Origin: Nitrospinota bacterium
GTDB lineage: Bacteria; UBA8248
Length of the DNA stretch: 9,152 nucleotides
Assembly (NCBI GenBank): GCA_029937135.1
Contig: JAPYQX010000099.1
Span: 1-9,152, forward strand
Reading direction: 5' to 3'
Part shown: one piece after another, positions 1-7,007 of the stretch
Numbering within the stretch: the first letter of the stretch is position 1
Layout of the letters: each line of letters starts with the position of its first letter
Translations under genes and position numbers: made by a program
Notes under the pieces: model-generated
What the model was told of the DNA's origin: nothing
Database searches by the model: none
What the model saw: the letters and a program-made list of their open reading frames with translations, nothing else

Positions 1-105
1 TCCGGGGCGGGATGCCTCATTGGATCACATCAGAGATGAAAGAGGGGAGGTTTTTGGAGGTGCCCAAATGTTCCGGCTAAGAAAAAACACGGAAAAAGCC
101 TCAAA

Positions 106-444
106 ATGAAAAAGACCATCAGATTCCACCTACCTTGGCCCAGGGAATGGGGCAAGGAACCTGATAGCTGGAAATCGAAACTACGCCTCGAGATGGAGAT
201 CCAGGGACCCAAAAATCTTTTCATCCGTTTTTTGCTAATGCCCGACAGAGACCTGGGAAGGTTATTCAAGCGACATTTCTTTTCTCACGGAAATATCGAT
301 AAAGCACTGCACCCAAAATCACGAGGCCAGGTACCTGACCGCGCTTTCAATTACGCTCTTAATTCTGTTCATGAGTGGACAAAGACTATTAACCCAAATT
401 TCCCATTGCCCGATATTTCCCCGGGGGTGCCCCCGATTCCTTAA
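106..444 (+). CDS. doubtful hypothetical protein, 112 aa
   Basis: I do not recognise this ORF. It starts with ATG, and its first bases overlap the TGA (107-109) of a frame that is open from the left edge, giving an ATGA junction of the kind used for translational coupling. The predicted protein is basic at the N-terminus, rich in aromatic residues and proline (LPWPREW near residue 9), and has no signal peptide, membrane segment or motif I can name. Its third codon positions are much less GC-biased than those of the genes from 685 onward, and its last codons form a GC-rich hairpin (422-435). It could be a short accessory protein, a decayed gene remnant, or a chance ORF. The reverse-strand ORF at 30-269 is no more convincing. 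Confidence 0.25.
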   Translation: MKKTIRFHLPWPREWGKEPDSWKSKLRLEMEIQGPKNLFIRFLLMPDRDLGRLFKRHFFSHGNIDKALHPKSRGQVPDRAFNYALNSVHEWTKTINPNFPLPDISPGVPPIP

Positions 445-684
445 AACCCTTGAATCGTTTCGCGTTTTTCAAATGAAATGGTAAACTCCAAGCGGTGGTT
501 ATTTTCTGTCCTGAGGTGATATGCGAGGAGTAAAACTTGAAATCGCCTCAACCGATCGGCCGCCTCGCAGGTAGTCTTTCCGTGGTGTGAGTAAATTCGA
601 AGAATCCGCCCCAGCTGAATTCCTCAATTTCGCCCCAGCTCCACGAATCGAATAGCCGAATAAGATATTGAAAAGAAAGGTATT
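445..684. other. non-coding leader upstream of the sugar operon
   Basis: This 240-base stretch carries no convincing gene and is the natural place for the operon promoter. I see no clear sigma-70 pair: TTGAAT at 450-455 and TTGAAA at 537-542 have no good -10 box at the right distance. It holds a 10-base direct repeat (607-616 and 631-640) and two mini-ORFs with strong Shine-Dalgarno sequences (521-574 and 537-590). No rho-independent terminator with a T-run is visible. Confidence 0.4.
607..640 (+). repeat. 10-base direct repeat, 24-base period
   Basis: CGCCCCAGCT occurs at 607-616 and again at 631-640, each copy preceded by an AAT-containing stretch. The copies lie 45 to 78 bases upstream of the first SDR gene. 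A spacing of 24 bases start to start is close to two helical turns plus a little, so a tandem regulator site is possible. A chance repeat is equally possible at this length. Confidence 0.4.
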
Positions 685-1680
685 ATGCAGGATATCAAAC
701 GAGCCATCGTAACTGGCGGCGCGGGTTTTATCGGGAGCCATTTGGTGGATCGGCTTCTCGCCGACGGCCACGAGGTGGTAGTCCTGGATAACCTGGTCGC
801 CGGGAGGCGGGAGAACCTCCGGGAGGCCGAAGGCCACCCGAAACTGACGTTTCGCCAGATGGATATCGCCTCGCTGGAGGACATCAAGCCTTATTTTGAA
901 GGCGTTGACTGGGTTTTTCACCTGGCCGCCCTGGCGGACATTGTCCCCTCCATCCAGCAGCCCCTCACCTACCACCGATCGAATGTGGACGGAACAATCG
1001 CCGTTCTCGAGGCGGCGCGGGCGGGCGGCGCGAGCCGGTTCGTGTATTCAGCGTCGTCTTCCTGCTACGGGCTTCCGGATGTTTTTCCCACCCCGGAGAC
1101 GGCGGAAATCCGCCCGATGTATCCCTATGCGCTGACCAAATATATGGGCGAACAATATGTCATGCACTGGGCCCAGGTGTACGGGCTTCCCAGCGTTTCG
1201 CTCAGGCTTTTCAATGTGTTCGGGCCGCGCTCCCGGACGAGTGGTGCTTATGGCGCGGTGTTTGGTGTATTCTTGGCACAGAAGTTGGGCGGCAAGGCGT
1301 TCACCGTGGTGGGAGACGGTACTCAAACCCGTGATTTCACCTTTGTGTCGGACGTGGCCGCCGCCTTCGCCGCCGCTGCCGCTTCGCGCGCCTCGGGAGA
1401 GATTTTCAACGTCGGCTCCGGGGATACCTATAGCGTGAACCACTTGGTGAGCCTTCTGGGCGGGGAGGTGGAATATATTCCCAAGCGCCCCGGCGAGCCC
1501 GATTGCACCTTCGCCGATACGAGTAAAATCCGGCAGGGACTGAACTGGAGCCCCAAGGTCCGCTTCGAGGACGGCGTGGCCATCATGCTGGAGAATATCG
1601 AAATGTGGCGGCAGGCCCCGGTCTGGAACAAAGATTCGATTTCCGATGCGACCAAGGATTGGTTCGAGTACCTGGGATGA
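685..1680 (+). CDS. NAD-dependent nucleotide-sugar epimerase/dehydratase (extended SDR)
   Basis: This 331-aa protein is a complete extended short-chain dehydrogenase of the UDP-glucose 4-epimerase type and should act on a nucleotide-activated sugar in the cytoplasm. The N-terminal Rossmann motif GGAGFIGS is at residues 11-18, an acidic NAD-selecting residue follows at D35, and HLAA is at 79-82. The catalytic set is S124 in the SASSSCYG stretch, Y148 and K152 (YALTK). The substrate-side motif LRLFNVFGPR (173-182) and GDGTQTRDFTFVSDVA (210-225) are typical of GalE-like and UDP-GlcNAc 4-epimerase-like enzymes. Length matches the family. The ATG is preceded by AAAGG at 676-680, a rather close spacing of 4. 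It is the first gene of the run, and the next gene starts 19 bases after its stop. Whether it epimerises C4 or makes a keto intermediate cannot be read from the sequence. Confidence 0.93.
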   Translation: MQDIKRAIVTGGAGFIGSHLVDRLLADGHEVVVLDNLVAGRRENLREAEGHPKLTFRQMDIASLEDIKPYFEGVDWVFHLAALADIVPSIQQPLTYHRSNVDGTIAVLEAARAGGASRFVYSASSSCYGLPDVFPTPETAEIRPMYPYALTKYMGEQYVMHWAQVYGLPSVSLRLFNVFGPRSRTSGAYGAVFGVFLAQKLGGKAFTVVGDGTQTRDFTFVSDVAAAFAAAAASRASGEIFNVGSGDTYSVNHLVSLLGGEVEYIPKRPGEPDCTFADTSKIRQGLNWSPKVRFEDGVAIMLENIEMWRQAPVWNKDSISDATKDWFEYLG

Positions 1681-1683
1681 GCC

Positions 1684-1689
1684 AGGAGG
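1684..1689 (+). promoter_or_regulatory. ribosome binding site for the TTG start at 1700
   Basis: AGGAGG lies in the 19-base gap between the first SDR gene and the following gene, 10 bases before TTG at 1700. It is a full-strength Shine-Dalgarno sequence and supports that non-ATG start. The nearer GTG at 1690 is in another frame. Confidence 0.7.
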
Positions 1690-1699
1690 GTGAAAGCGG

Positions 1700-3247
1700 T
1701 TGAAATCAAGTGATTTATCGGGTTCGGCAAAAGAGAAGATCAAAAACATCGAAAATTTGCCTGCGATTCTTGATTCGCACCGCAGCCAAAATCAGAAGAT
1801 AGTCCATTGCCACGGCGTATTCGATTTGCTCCATATCGGGCATATCCGCCATTTCGAGCAGGCCAAAAAATCAGGGGATATTCTCGTCGTCACGCTGACG
1901 CCCGACGAGCATGTCAACAAAGGCCCCCACCGGCCTGCTTTTCCGGGTCCGTTGCGGGCCGAGGCCATTGCCGCGCTCGATTCCGTGGACTATGTCGCCA
2001 TCAATAAGTGGCCGCTGGCGGTGGAGGCCATACGGCTTCTCAAACCCGACTATTATGCAAAGGGCTCTGACTACAAATATGCCGAAGAGGACCGCACGAG
2101 GGGGATCGAAAAGGAATCGATGGCGGTCGAATCGGTCGGCGGCCAGGTCATCTTCACGGAAGATATCACCTACAGCTCCTCCAATCTGATCAACAGACAC
2201 ATGAGTATTTTTTCGGACGAGGTGAAGGATTATTTAAAGGCCTTCGGCGAGAAGTACTCCTCGGACGATATCGTGGGCTACATCGAGAGCATCCAGCCCA
2301 TGAAAGTGCTCGTCGTGGGCGAGGCCATCATCGACGAATATCAGTATTGCGACAGCATTGGAAAATCCTCGAAGGAGCCCATGCTCGCTTTGCGGCACCG
2401 CTATACCGAAAAATTCGCGGGGGGGATCCTGGCCGTCGCAAACCACGTGTCGAATTTTTGCGACCATGTGAGCGTTCTTTCCTTCCTCGGCGAGGAAAAT
2501 TCCCAGGTGGGATTCATTCGCGGGAACCTAAACGAAAAAGTGGAAGATCTTTTTCTTTTCAAGGCCCGGTCGCCCACTATCGTAAAGCGGCGTTTTATCG
2601 ATCAATATTTCTTTACGAAGCTCCTGGAAATATACGAGATGGACGACAGGGAGCTGGACGCGGAAGAGGACGAGAAGTTCTGTTCGCTGTTGAATGAGCG
2701 CCTGTCCGGCTTTGATGTGGTGATCGTGGTCGATTTCGGTCACGGCATGATGAGCGAGGACGCGATAAAAATTTTATGCGAAAAGGCGCGCTTTCTCGCG
2801 GTCAACGCCCAATCCAACGCGGGGAATCTCGGCTACCACACCATATCCACCTATCCCCGCGCCGATTTCGCCTGCATGGCCGAAAACGAGATTCGGCTTG
2901 AGACACGGGACCGGCGCGGCGATCTGAAGGAAATGATCCGCCGTGTATCGAAAAACATTTCCGGCGGCCGCGTGGCCGTGACCCGGGGAAAATTCGGAAG
3001 CTACTGCTATAGCGACGAGGAGGGCTTCAACGAGTGTCCCGCCCTGGCGGGGCGGATTGTCGATCGGGTGGGAGCCGGAGACACTTTCCTTTCGCTGTCG
3101 GCCCCCTGCGTGGCGCGTGGGGTTCCGATGGAGGTCGTGAATTTTATCGGAAACGTGGTTGGCGGGCAGGCGGTCGCCACTGTCGGAAATCGCTCTTCGG
3201 TTCAGCGGGTTCCGATGTTCAAGAATATCGAGTCCCTGCTCAAATAA
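1700..3247 (+). CDS. bifunctional HldE-like protein: nucleotidylyltransferase + PfkB sugar kinase
   Basis: This 515-aa protein fuses two enzymes. Residues about 33-168 are a cytidylyltransferase-like nucleotidylyltransferase: HGVFDLLHIGH (38-48) carries the HxGH nucleotide-binding motif, followed by KPDYYAKGSDY (115-125) and TYSSSNLINR (157-166), matching the C-terminal domain of HldE/RfaE. Residues about 200-515 are a PfkB/ribokinase-family kinase like the HldE heptokinase: VVGEAIIDEY (205-214), GG (241-242), VTRGKFGSY (427-435) and the GAGD anion hole with catalytic base D461. In HldE the kinase makes heptose 1,7-bisphosphate and the transferase makes ADP-heptose. The domain order is the reverse of E. 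coli HldE, and the usual kinase NxxE motif reads NEIR at 396-399. A phosphorylated heptose or similar sugar is the likely substrate, by homology and because a GmhA-like isomerase follows. The start is TTG with AGGAGG upstream. Confidence 0.88.
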   Translation: MKSSDLSGSAKEKIKNIENLPAILDSHRSQNQKIVHCHGVFDLLHIGHIRHFEQAKKSGDILVVTLTPDEHVNKGPHRPAFPGPLRAEAIAALDSVDYVAINKWPLAVEAIRLLKPDYYAKGSDYKYAEEDRTRGIEKESMAVESVGGQVIFTEDITYSSSNLINRHMSIFSDEVKDYLKAFGEKYSSDDIVGYIESIQPMKVLVVGEAIIDEYQYCDSIGKSSKEPMLALRHRYTEKFAGGILAVANHVSNFCDHVSVLSFLGEENSQVGFIRGNLNEKVEDLFLFKARSPTIVKRRFIDQYFFTKLLEIYEMDDRELDAEEDEKFCSLLNERLSGFDVVIVVDFGHGMMSEDAIKILCEKARFLAVNAQSNAGNLGYHTISTYPRADFACMAENEIRLETRDRRGDLKEMIRRVSKNISGGRVAVTRGKFGSYCYSDEEGFNECPALAGRIVDRVGAGDTFLSLSAPCVARGVPMEVVNFIGNVVGGQAVATVGNRSSVQRVPMFKNIESLLK

Positions 3248-3286
3248 GGCGGGGTGCGCCCAAGGGTCCTGGCGGAAACTTTTCGG

Positions 3287-3907
3287 ATGCCGGATATGAA
3301 AGCGGAATCTTATTTTCAGAAACTTGGAGAATTGTTGTCGGGCGCCGAGGTGACCGGCGGCGATGGCGCGCCTTTTTCCCTCGAAGAGGGGATGGGCGAG
3401 GCCACCGCCATGATTTTGTCGCTGACGCCCGCCGCCCTGGCGACGAGCGCCAACGCCCTGCCCAAGGCGCTGCTTATCGGAAACGGCGGAAGCGCCGCCA
3501 TCGTTAGCCACGTTCAGAACGATCTTTGCAAGGCGCTGGGCATCCCGGCGATGGTATTCAACGAGCCGCCCCTGTTGACGGCTTTGGCGAACGACGACGG
3601 ATACGAAACGGTGTTTCGTCAAATGGCGGAGCTTTGGGCCAGGCCGGGTGATTTGTTCATCGCGGTCAGCAGTTCTGGAAAATCCGAAAATATTTTGAGC
3701 GCGGTTGAAGCGGCCTCGTCCCGGGGCTGCAAGGTGCTCACGTTTTCGGGGTTTTCGCCGGACAATCCCCTGCGCCGGATGGGCGATCTGAATTTCTACG
3801 TTGCCTCGGATTTTTACGGTTTCGTGGAAGTGGCTCACATGGCGCTTGCCCATTTTATGACGGATAATGCTTTAAGCAGACGATCCGAAGGGAAGGAGAG
3901 CAGGTGA
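3287..3907 (+). CDS. SIS-domain phosphosugar isomerase, GmhA-like
   Basis: This is a single SIS-domain protein of about 206 aa, the size of GmhA, which converts sedoheptulose 7-phosphate to D-glycero-D-manno-heptose 7-phosphate. Counting from ATG 3287, the phosphate-binding GNGGSA is at 65-70 and SSSG at 128-131 (AVSSSGKSENI, as in GmhA), with ALANDDGYE at 99-107 and VEVAHMALAHF at 180-190. By eye alignment, the positions that bind zinc in GmhA read H75, D79, E181 and H189, where GmhA has His, Glu, Gln and His. The function is therefore probably heptose-type isomerisation, but the exact substrate is uncertain. The start is ambiguous: GTG 3254 and ATG 3296 are in frame, and I chose 3287 because GGCGGAAA lies at 3271-3278. 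The stop overlaps the next start by 4 bases. It follows the HldE-like gene, which supports a shared pathway. Confidence 0.85.
   Translation: MPDMKAESYFQKLGELLSGAEVTGGDGAPFSLEEGMGEATAMILSLTPAALATSANALPKALLIGNGGSAAIVSHVQNDLCKALGIPAMVFNEPPLLTALANDDGYETVFRQMAELWARPGDLFIAVSSSGKSENILSAVEAASSRGCKVLTFSGFSPDNPLRRMGDLNFYVASDFYGFVEVAHMALAHFMTDNALSRRSEGKESR
3893..3898 (+). promoter_or_regulatory. ribosome binding site for the GTG start at 3904
   Basis: AAGGAG sits inside the end of the isomerase gene, 5 bases before GTG at 3904. It supports that start, which overlaps the isomerase TGA as GTGA. Confidence 0.7.
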
Positions 3908-4908
3908 CCGATCCGAATATCAAAAGTGTTCTTGTAACGGGGGGCGCGGGGTATGTGGGGTCCGTTCTCGTCCCGAAGCTTCTGGCCGCGGGCTACCGCG
4001 TCAAAGTGCTCGATCTCTTTATGTACGGGGAGCATGTGCTCAACCCTTGCAAGGATGATCCGAACCTCGAGCAGATAAAGGGTGATATCCGCGACCGGGA
4101 AACGCTCGAGAAGGCGATTCAGGGGTGCGACGCGGTAATTCACCTGGCCTGTATTTCCAACGATCCCAGCTTTGAGCTCGACCCCGATCTGGGAAAGTCG
4201 ATCAACTACGACGCTTTTGTCACCCTGGTCGAAATTTCGCGGGAGCAGGGGGTGCGCCGGTTCGTCTACGCCTCCTCCTCCAGCGTGTACGGAATCAAGG
4301 ATGTGGAAAATGTGACCGAGGATCTTGATCTCAAGCCCCTGACCGATTACTCGAAGTACAAGGCCATGTGCGAGGACGTTTTGCTCGAAAAGGACACGCC
4401 GGGGTTCAACTGGCTGATCCTGCGACCCGCCACGGTGTGCGGTTATTCTCCCCGCCTGCGGCTGGACCTGACGGTCAACATCCTCACCAACCACGCCGTC
4501 ACCAACCACCTGATCAAGGTTTTCGGCGGCGAGCAGATGCGGCCCAATCTCCATATCGAGGATATGACCGATCTGTATGTAAAGTCCCTGGGTTGGCCCG
4601 ATGAGAAGATTAACGGAAAGATTTTCAACGCGGGCTATGACAACAAGAAAGTCATCGAGATAGCGGAGATCATCAAGGATGCCGTCGGAGGGGACGTGGA
4701 CATCGTCACCACGCCCACGGACGACAACCGCTCATATCATATTTCGTCGGCGAAAATCGGCCGGGAACTGGGATTCAAGCCGGCCAAAACGATCAGAGAC
4801 GCGGCTTCCGATCTGGTGGCCGCTTTTAAGGCCGGAAAGATCCCCGGATCGATGACCGACAACCTGTATTACAATATCAAGACCATGCAACAGTTGAACC
4901 TGAAATAA
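3904..4908 (+). CDS. NAD-dependent epimerase/dehydratase (extended SDR), second copy
   Basis: This 334-aa extended SDR should be a cytoplasmic nucleotide-sugar epimerase, dehydratase or oxidoreductase. The Rossmann motif GGAGYVGS is at residues 13-20, the acidic D37 follows the second strand, HLACISNDPSFELDP is at 80-94, SSSSVYG at 124-130, and the catalytic pair Y149 and K153 lies in DYSKYK. The C-terminal part (DDNRSYHISSAKI, about 278-290) ends in NIKTMQQL. It is clearly a different subfamily from the SDR at 685: the HLACISNDPS segment replaces HLAALADIVPS, and overall similarity is limited to shared SDR motifs. Its place after the HldE-like and GmhA-like genes recalls the role of HldD, an SDR that epimerises ADP-heptose, but it lacks obvious HldD-specific features and I do not claim that activity. 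GTG start, coupled to the isomerase. Confidence 0.92.
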   Translation: MTDPNIKSVLVTGGAGYVGSVLVPKLLAAGYRVKVLDLFMYGEHVLNPCKDDPNLEQIKGDIRDRETLEKAIQGCDAVIHLACISNDPSFELDPDLGKSINYDAFVTLVEISREQGVRRFVYASSSSVYGIKDVENVTEDLDLKPLTDYSKYKAMCEDVLLEKDTPGFNWLILRPATVCGYSPRLRLDLTVNILTNHAVTNHLIKVFGGEQMRPNLHIEDMTDLYVKSLGWPDEKINGKIFNAGYDNKKVIEIAEIIKDAVGGDVDIVTTPTDDNRSYHISSAKIGRELGFKPAKTIRDAASDLVAAFKAGKIPGSMTDNLYYNIKTMQQLNLK

Positions 4909-4923
4909 GCCGAGGTTTTTTTC

Positions 4924-5907
4924 GTGTTGGACACTCAGCTCAGAAAACAACTTTTTTACAGAATGCTCCGCATCCGGATGGTCGAGTTCGGCATCGCGGA
5001 CAGGTACGGCGAGCAGGAGATGCGCTGTCCGGTTCATCTCAGCATCGGACAGGAAGGCGTCGCCGTCGGCGCCTGCGCCGCCCTGGGCCCCGACGATTAC
5101 ATGATGAGCATGCACCGGGCGCATGCGCATTGCCTGTCAAAGGGGGGCGTTCTCAAGGCGATGCTTTCGGAAATCTACGGAAGAGCCAACGGTTGTTCCG
5201 CGGGGATGGGCGGTTCGATGCATCTGATCGACCTGAGCGTCAACATGCTCGGTTCGACCCCGATCGTCGGGGGAAGCATACCGGTCGCGGTCGGGACGGC
5301 GTTCGGATCGTGGATGAAGGGTGAAAAGCGCGCGACGATGGTTTTCTTCGGGGAGGGCTCGACCGAGGAAGGGGTATTCGCCGAGGCGCTTAATTTCGCC
5401 GCGCTCAAGAAACTGCCGGTCATATTCGTTTGCGAGAATAAAAAATATTCAGTCTATTCGTCGATGTCGGTCCGGCAGCCCGCCGGGCGGTCGCTGACCG
5501 AAATGGTTCGCGCCCACGGGGTCAACGCATCCAAAGGTGACGGGAACGATGTGGAGGCCGTTTACCGGCTGTGCCTTGACGCGGTTCAGGGAGCGCTGAA
5601 CGGAGATGGCCCCACGTTTCTCGAATTTGAAACCTATCGGTGGCTCGAGCATTGCGGGCCGAGCTACGACAACAATATCGGTTACCGCACGGAAGAGGAA
5701 TTTCTGGAATGGAAGAAGCGCTGTCCCCTCGATAATTACCGGGCCGCTCTCATTCGCGATGGCGTGATCGCCGAGGACGAAATCACCGGGCGCGAAGAGT
5801 CGTTTCGCCGGGAAATCGACGAGGCATTCGCTTTCGCCAAGCAGAGCTCTTTTCCGGAGGAAGAGGAATTCCTCGGCCGCGTTTACGCCCCCGGCGGTGG
5901 CCGATGA
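4924..5907 (+). CDS. thiamine-diphosphate 2-oxoacid dehydrogenase E1 alpha-like subunit
   Basis: This 327-aa protein has the length and motif order of pyruvate, acetoin and branched-chain 2-oxoacid dehydrogenase E1 alpha subunits. In the family it binds thiamine diphosphate with the beta subunit and decarboxylates a 2-oxoacid. HLSIGQE is at residues 38-44, HRAHAH at 64-69 (usually HRGHGH), and a GxxxGCSxGxGGSMH-like block ends at H100. The cofactor motif begins GEGSTEEGVF at 143-152 and closes with EN at 171-172. The Asp of the usual GDG, a Mg ligand, is Glu here. Start GTG 4924 has CGAGG at 4911-4915, 8 bases upstream. The stop overlaps the beta subunit start as ATGA. No lipoyl E2 or E3 gene is in the window, so it may serve a sugar-modifying acyl transfer rather than a dehydrogenase complex (inference). 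Confidence 0.9.
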   Translation: MLDTQLRKQLFYRMLRIRMVEFGIADRYGEQEMRCPVHLSIGQEGVAVGACAALGPDDYMMSMHRAHAHCLSKGGVLKAMLSEIYGRANGCSAGMGGSMHLIDLSVNMLGSTPIVGGSIPVAVGTAFGSWMKGEKRATMVFFGEGSTEEGVFAEALNFAALKKLPVIFVCENKKYSVYSSMSVRQPAGRSLTEMVRAHGVNASKGDGNDVEAVYRLCLDAVQGALNGDGPTFLEFETYRWLEHCGPSYDNNIGYRTEEEFLEWKKRCPLDNYRAALIRDGVIAEDEITGREESFRREIDEAFAFAKQSSFPEEEEFLGRVYAPGGGR

Positions 5908-6966
5908 CGCGTGAAATCAGGTACTCCGAGGCCATCCTGGAGGCGACCGATCAGTGCATGGAGCAAGACCCCCGGGTGTATGTGATTGGCCTGGGAGTCA
6001 CCGACCCGAAGGGAATCTTCGGGACCACTCTCGGGCTGGAAGCGAAGTACGGCGCCAAGCGGGTGATGGATATGCCCGCCTCGGAGAACGCCATGACGGG
6101 GGTCGCCATCGGCTCCACCCTGGTGGGCCTGCACCCGATCATTACGCATCAACGGGTTGATTTCGCCCTTCTCACCCTCGATCAGATCATCAACAACGCC
6201 TCCAAGTGGCACTACATGTTCGGCGCGAGTGGCGGCGTTCCGCTGGTGATCCGTCTTATTATCGGGCGGGGATGGGGCCAGGGGCCTCAGCATTCGCAGA
6301 GCATCCAGGCGCTCTTCGGCCATATTCCGGGGCTGAAGGTGATCATGCCCGCCACCCCCCACGATGCCAAGGGATTGTTCGTCGCCGCCGTCGAGGACGA
6401 TAACCCCGTTATTTTTTTCGAGCACCGCTGGCTCCATAACATCCACGGACCCGTGCCAGAGGAATTGTACCGGGAGCCCATTGGCCGCGCGCGCGTGATG
6501 AAAGAGGGAAAAGATGTAACGATCGTCGCGACCTCCCACATGGTCCTCGAATCGACGCACGCCTCTGAGGCGCTGGCGCGGGACGGAATCGAGGCCGAGG
6601 TCGTGGATGTCCGGACCATCAAGCCCCTCGATACCGCCTGTATCCTCGGCTCGGTGGAAAAAAACAGGGCGCCTGATTGTCGCCGATGACGACTGGCGCA
6701 CTTTGGGGTTCGGGGCCGAGGTCCTGGCCATCGTCGCGGAGGAGTTGTTTGGAGGACTGAAATGCCCGCCGCGGCGCATTGCCTACCCGGACGCCTACAC
6801 GCCGTCGAGTCCGTCCATGGCCAACAGCTATTATCCCCGCGTGGTGGATATCGTAAATGCCGCCCGGGAGATGATGGGGCTTCCTCAAAAGAGCGAGGAT
6901 GAACTGGGCATCCCCCGCGATGGTCCGCTCGACATTCCCGATAAAAGTTTTACCGGCCCTTTCTAG
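5904..6966 (+). CDS. E1 beta-like subunit, interrupted by a one-base frameshift
   Basis: This is the partner of the E1 alpha subunit; beta subunits supply the pyrimidine-binding half of the thiamine-diphosphate site. Seen in the first frame (5904-6689): GLGVTDPKGIFGTTLG (29-44), PASE with the likely catalytic Glu at E61, THQRVDFALLTLDQI (81-95) and GRGWGQGPQHSQ (121-132). That frame stops early at TGA 6687-6689, after about 251 family-like residues. The missing C-terminal part continues in the +1 frame from about 6663 to the TAG at 6964-6966: TGRLIVADDDW, then AYPDAYTPSSPSM and YYPRVVDIVNAARE. Removing one A from the A7 tract at 6658-6664 gives one 353-aa protein close to family length. The gene is thus either truncated, wrongly assembled by one base, or rescued by slippage. 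The start ATG overlaps the alpha stop. Confidence 0.85.
6658..6664 (+). other. A7 homopolymer at the E1 beta frameshift
   Basis: Seven A residues follow GGTGG. With six, codons would read V-E-K-T-G-R, the expected E1 beta sequence, and the frame would run on to 6966. With seven, translation ends at 6689. The span from 5904 to 6966 is 1063 bases, exactly one more than a multiple of three. Confidence 0.85.
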
Positions 6967-7007
6967 GCGACCGCGGAGTTCGCAGCGGACTGAAGGAAAC
7001 AGCAACC

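Noticed and set aside
422..435. CGGGGG/CCCCCG inverted repeat as a terminator
   Set aside because: The loop is only two bases and no T-run follows, so it is not a convincing rho-independent terminator.
450..487. Possible sigma-70 promoter (TTGAAT with TAAACT)
   Set aside because: The boxes are about 26 bases apart, too far, and at 17 bases there is no acceptable -10 sequence.
1048..1749. Reverse-strand ORF of 233 aa opposite the first SDR
   Set aside because: The + strand frame carries all SDR catalytic motifs; the antisense product has none I recognise.
2774..3853. Long reverse-strand ORF (359 aa)
   Set aside because: It lies opposite the kinase domain and the SIS isomerase, has low-complexity His/Arg/Gly-rich composition and no recognisable domain. 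It is a shadow of GC-rich coding DNA.
6659..6665. A AAA AAC heptamer in the correct phase for programmed -1 frameshifting in E1 beta
   Set aside because: A -1 shift reaches TGA at 6674 almost at once. The conserved continuation lies in the +1 (or -2) frame, so classical -1 frameshifting would not restore the protein.
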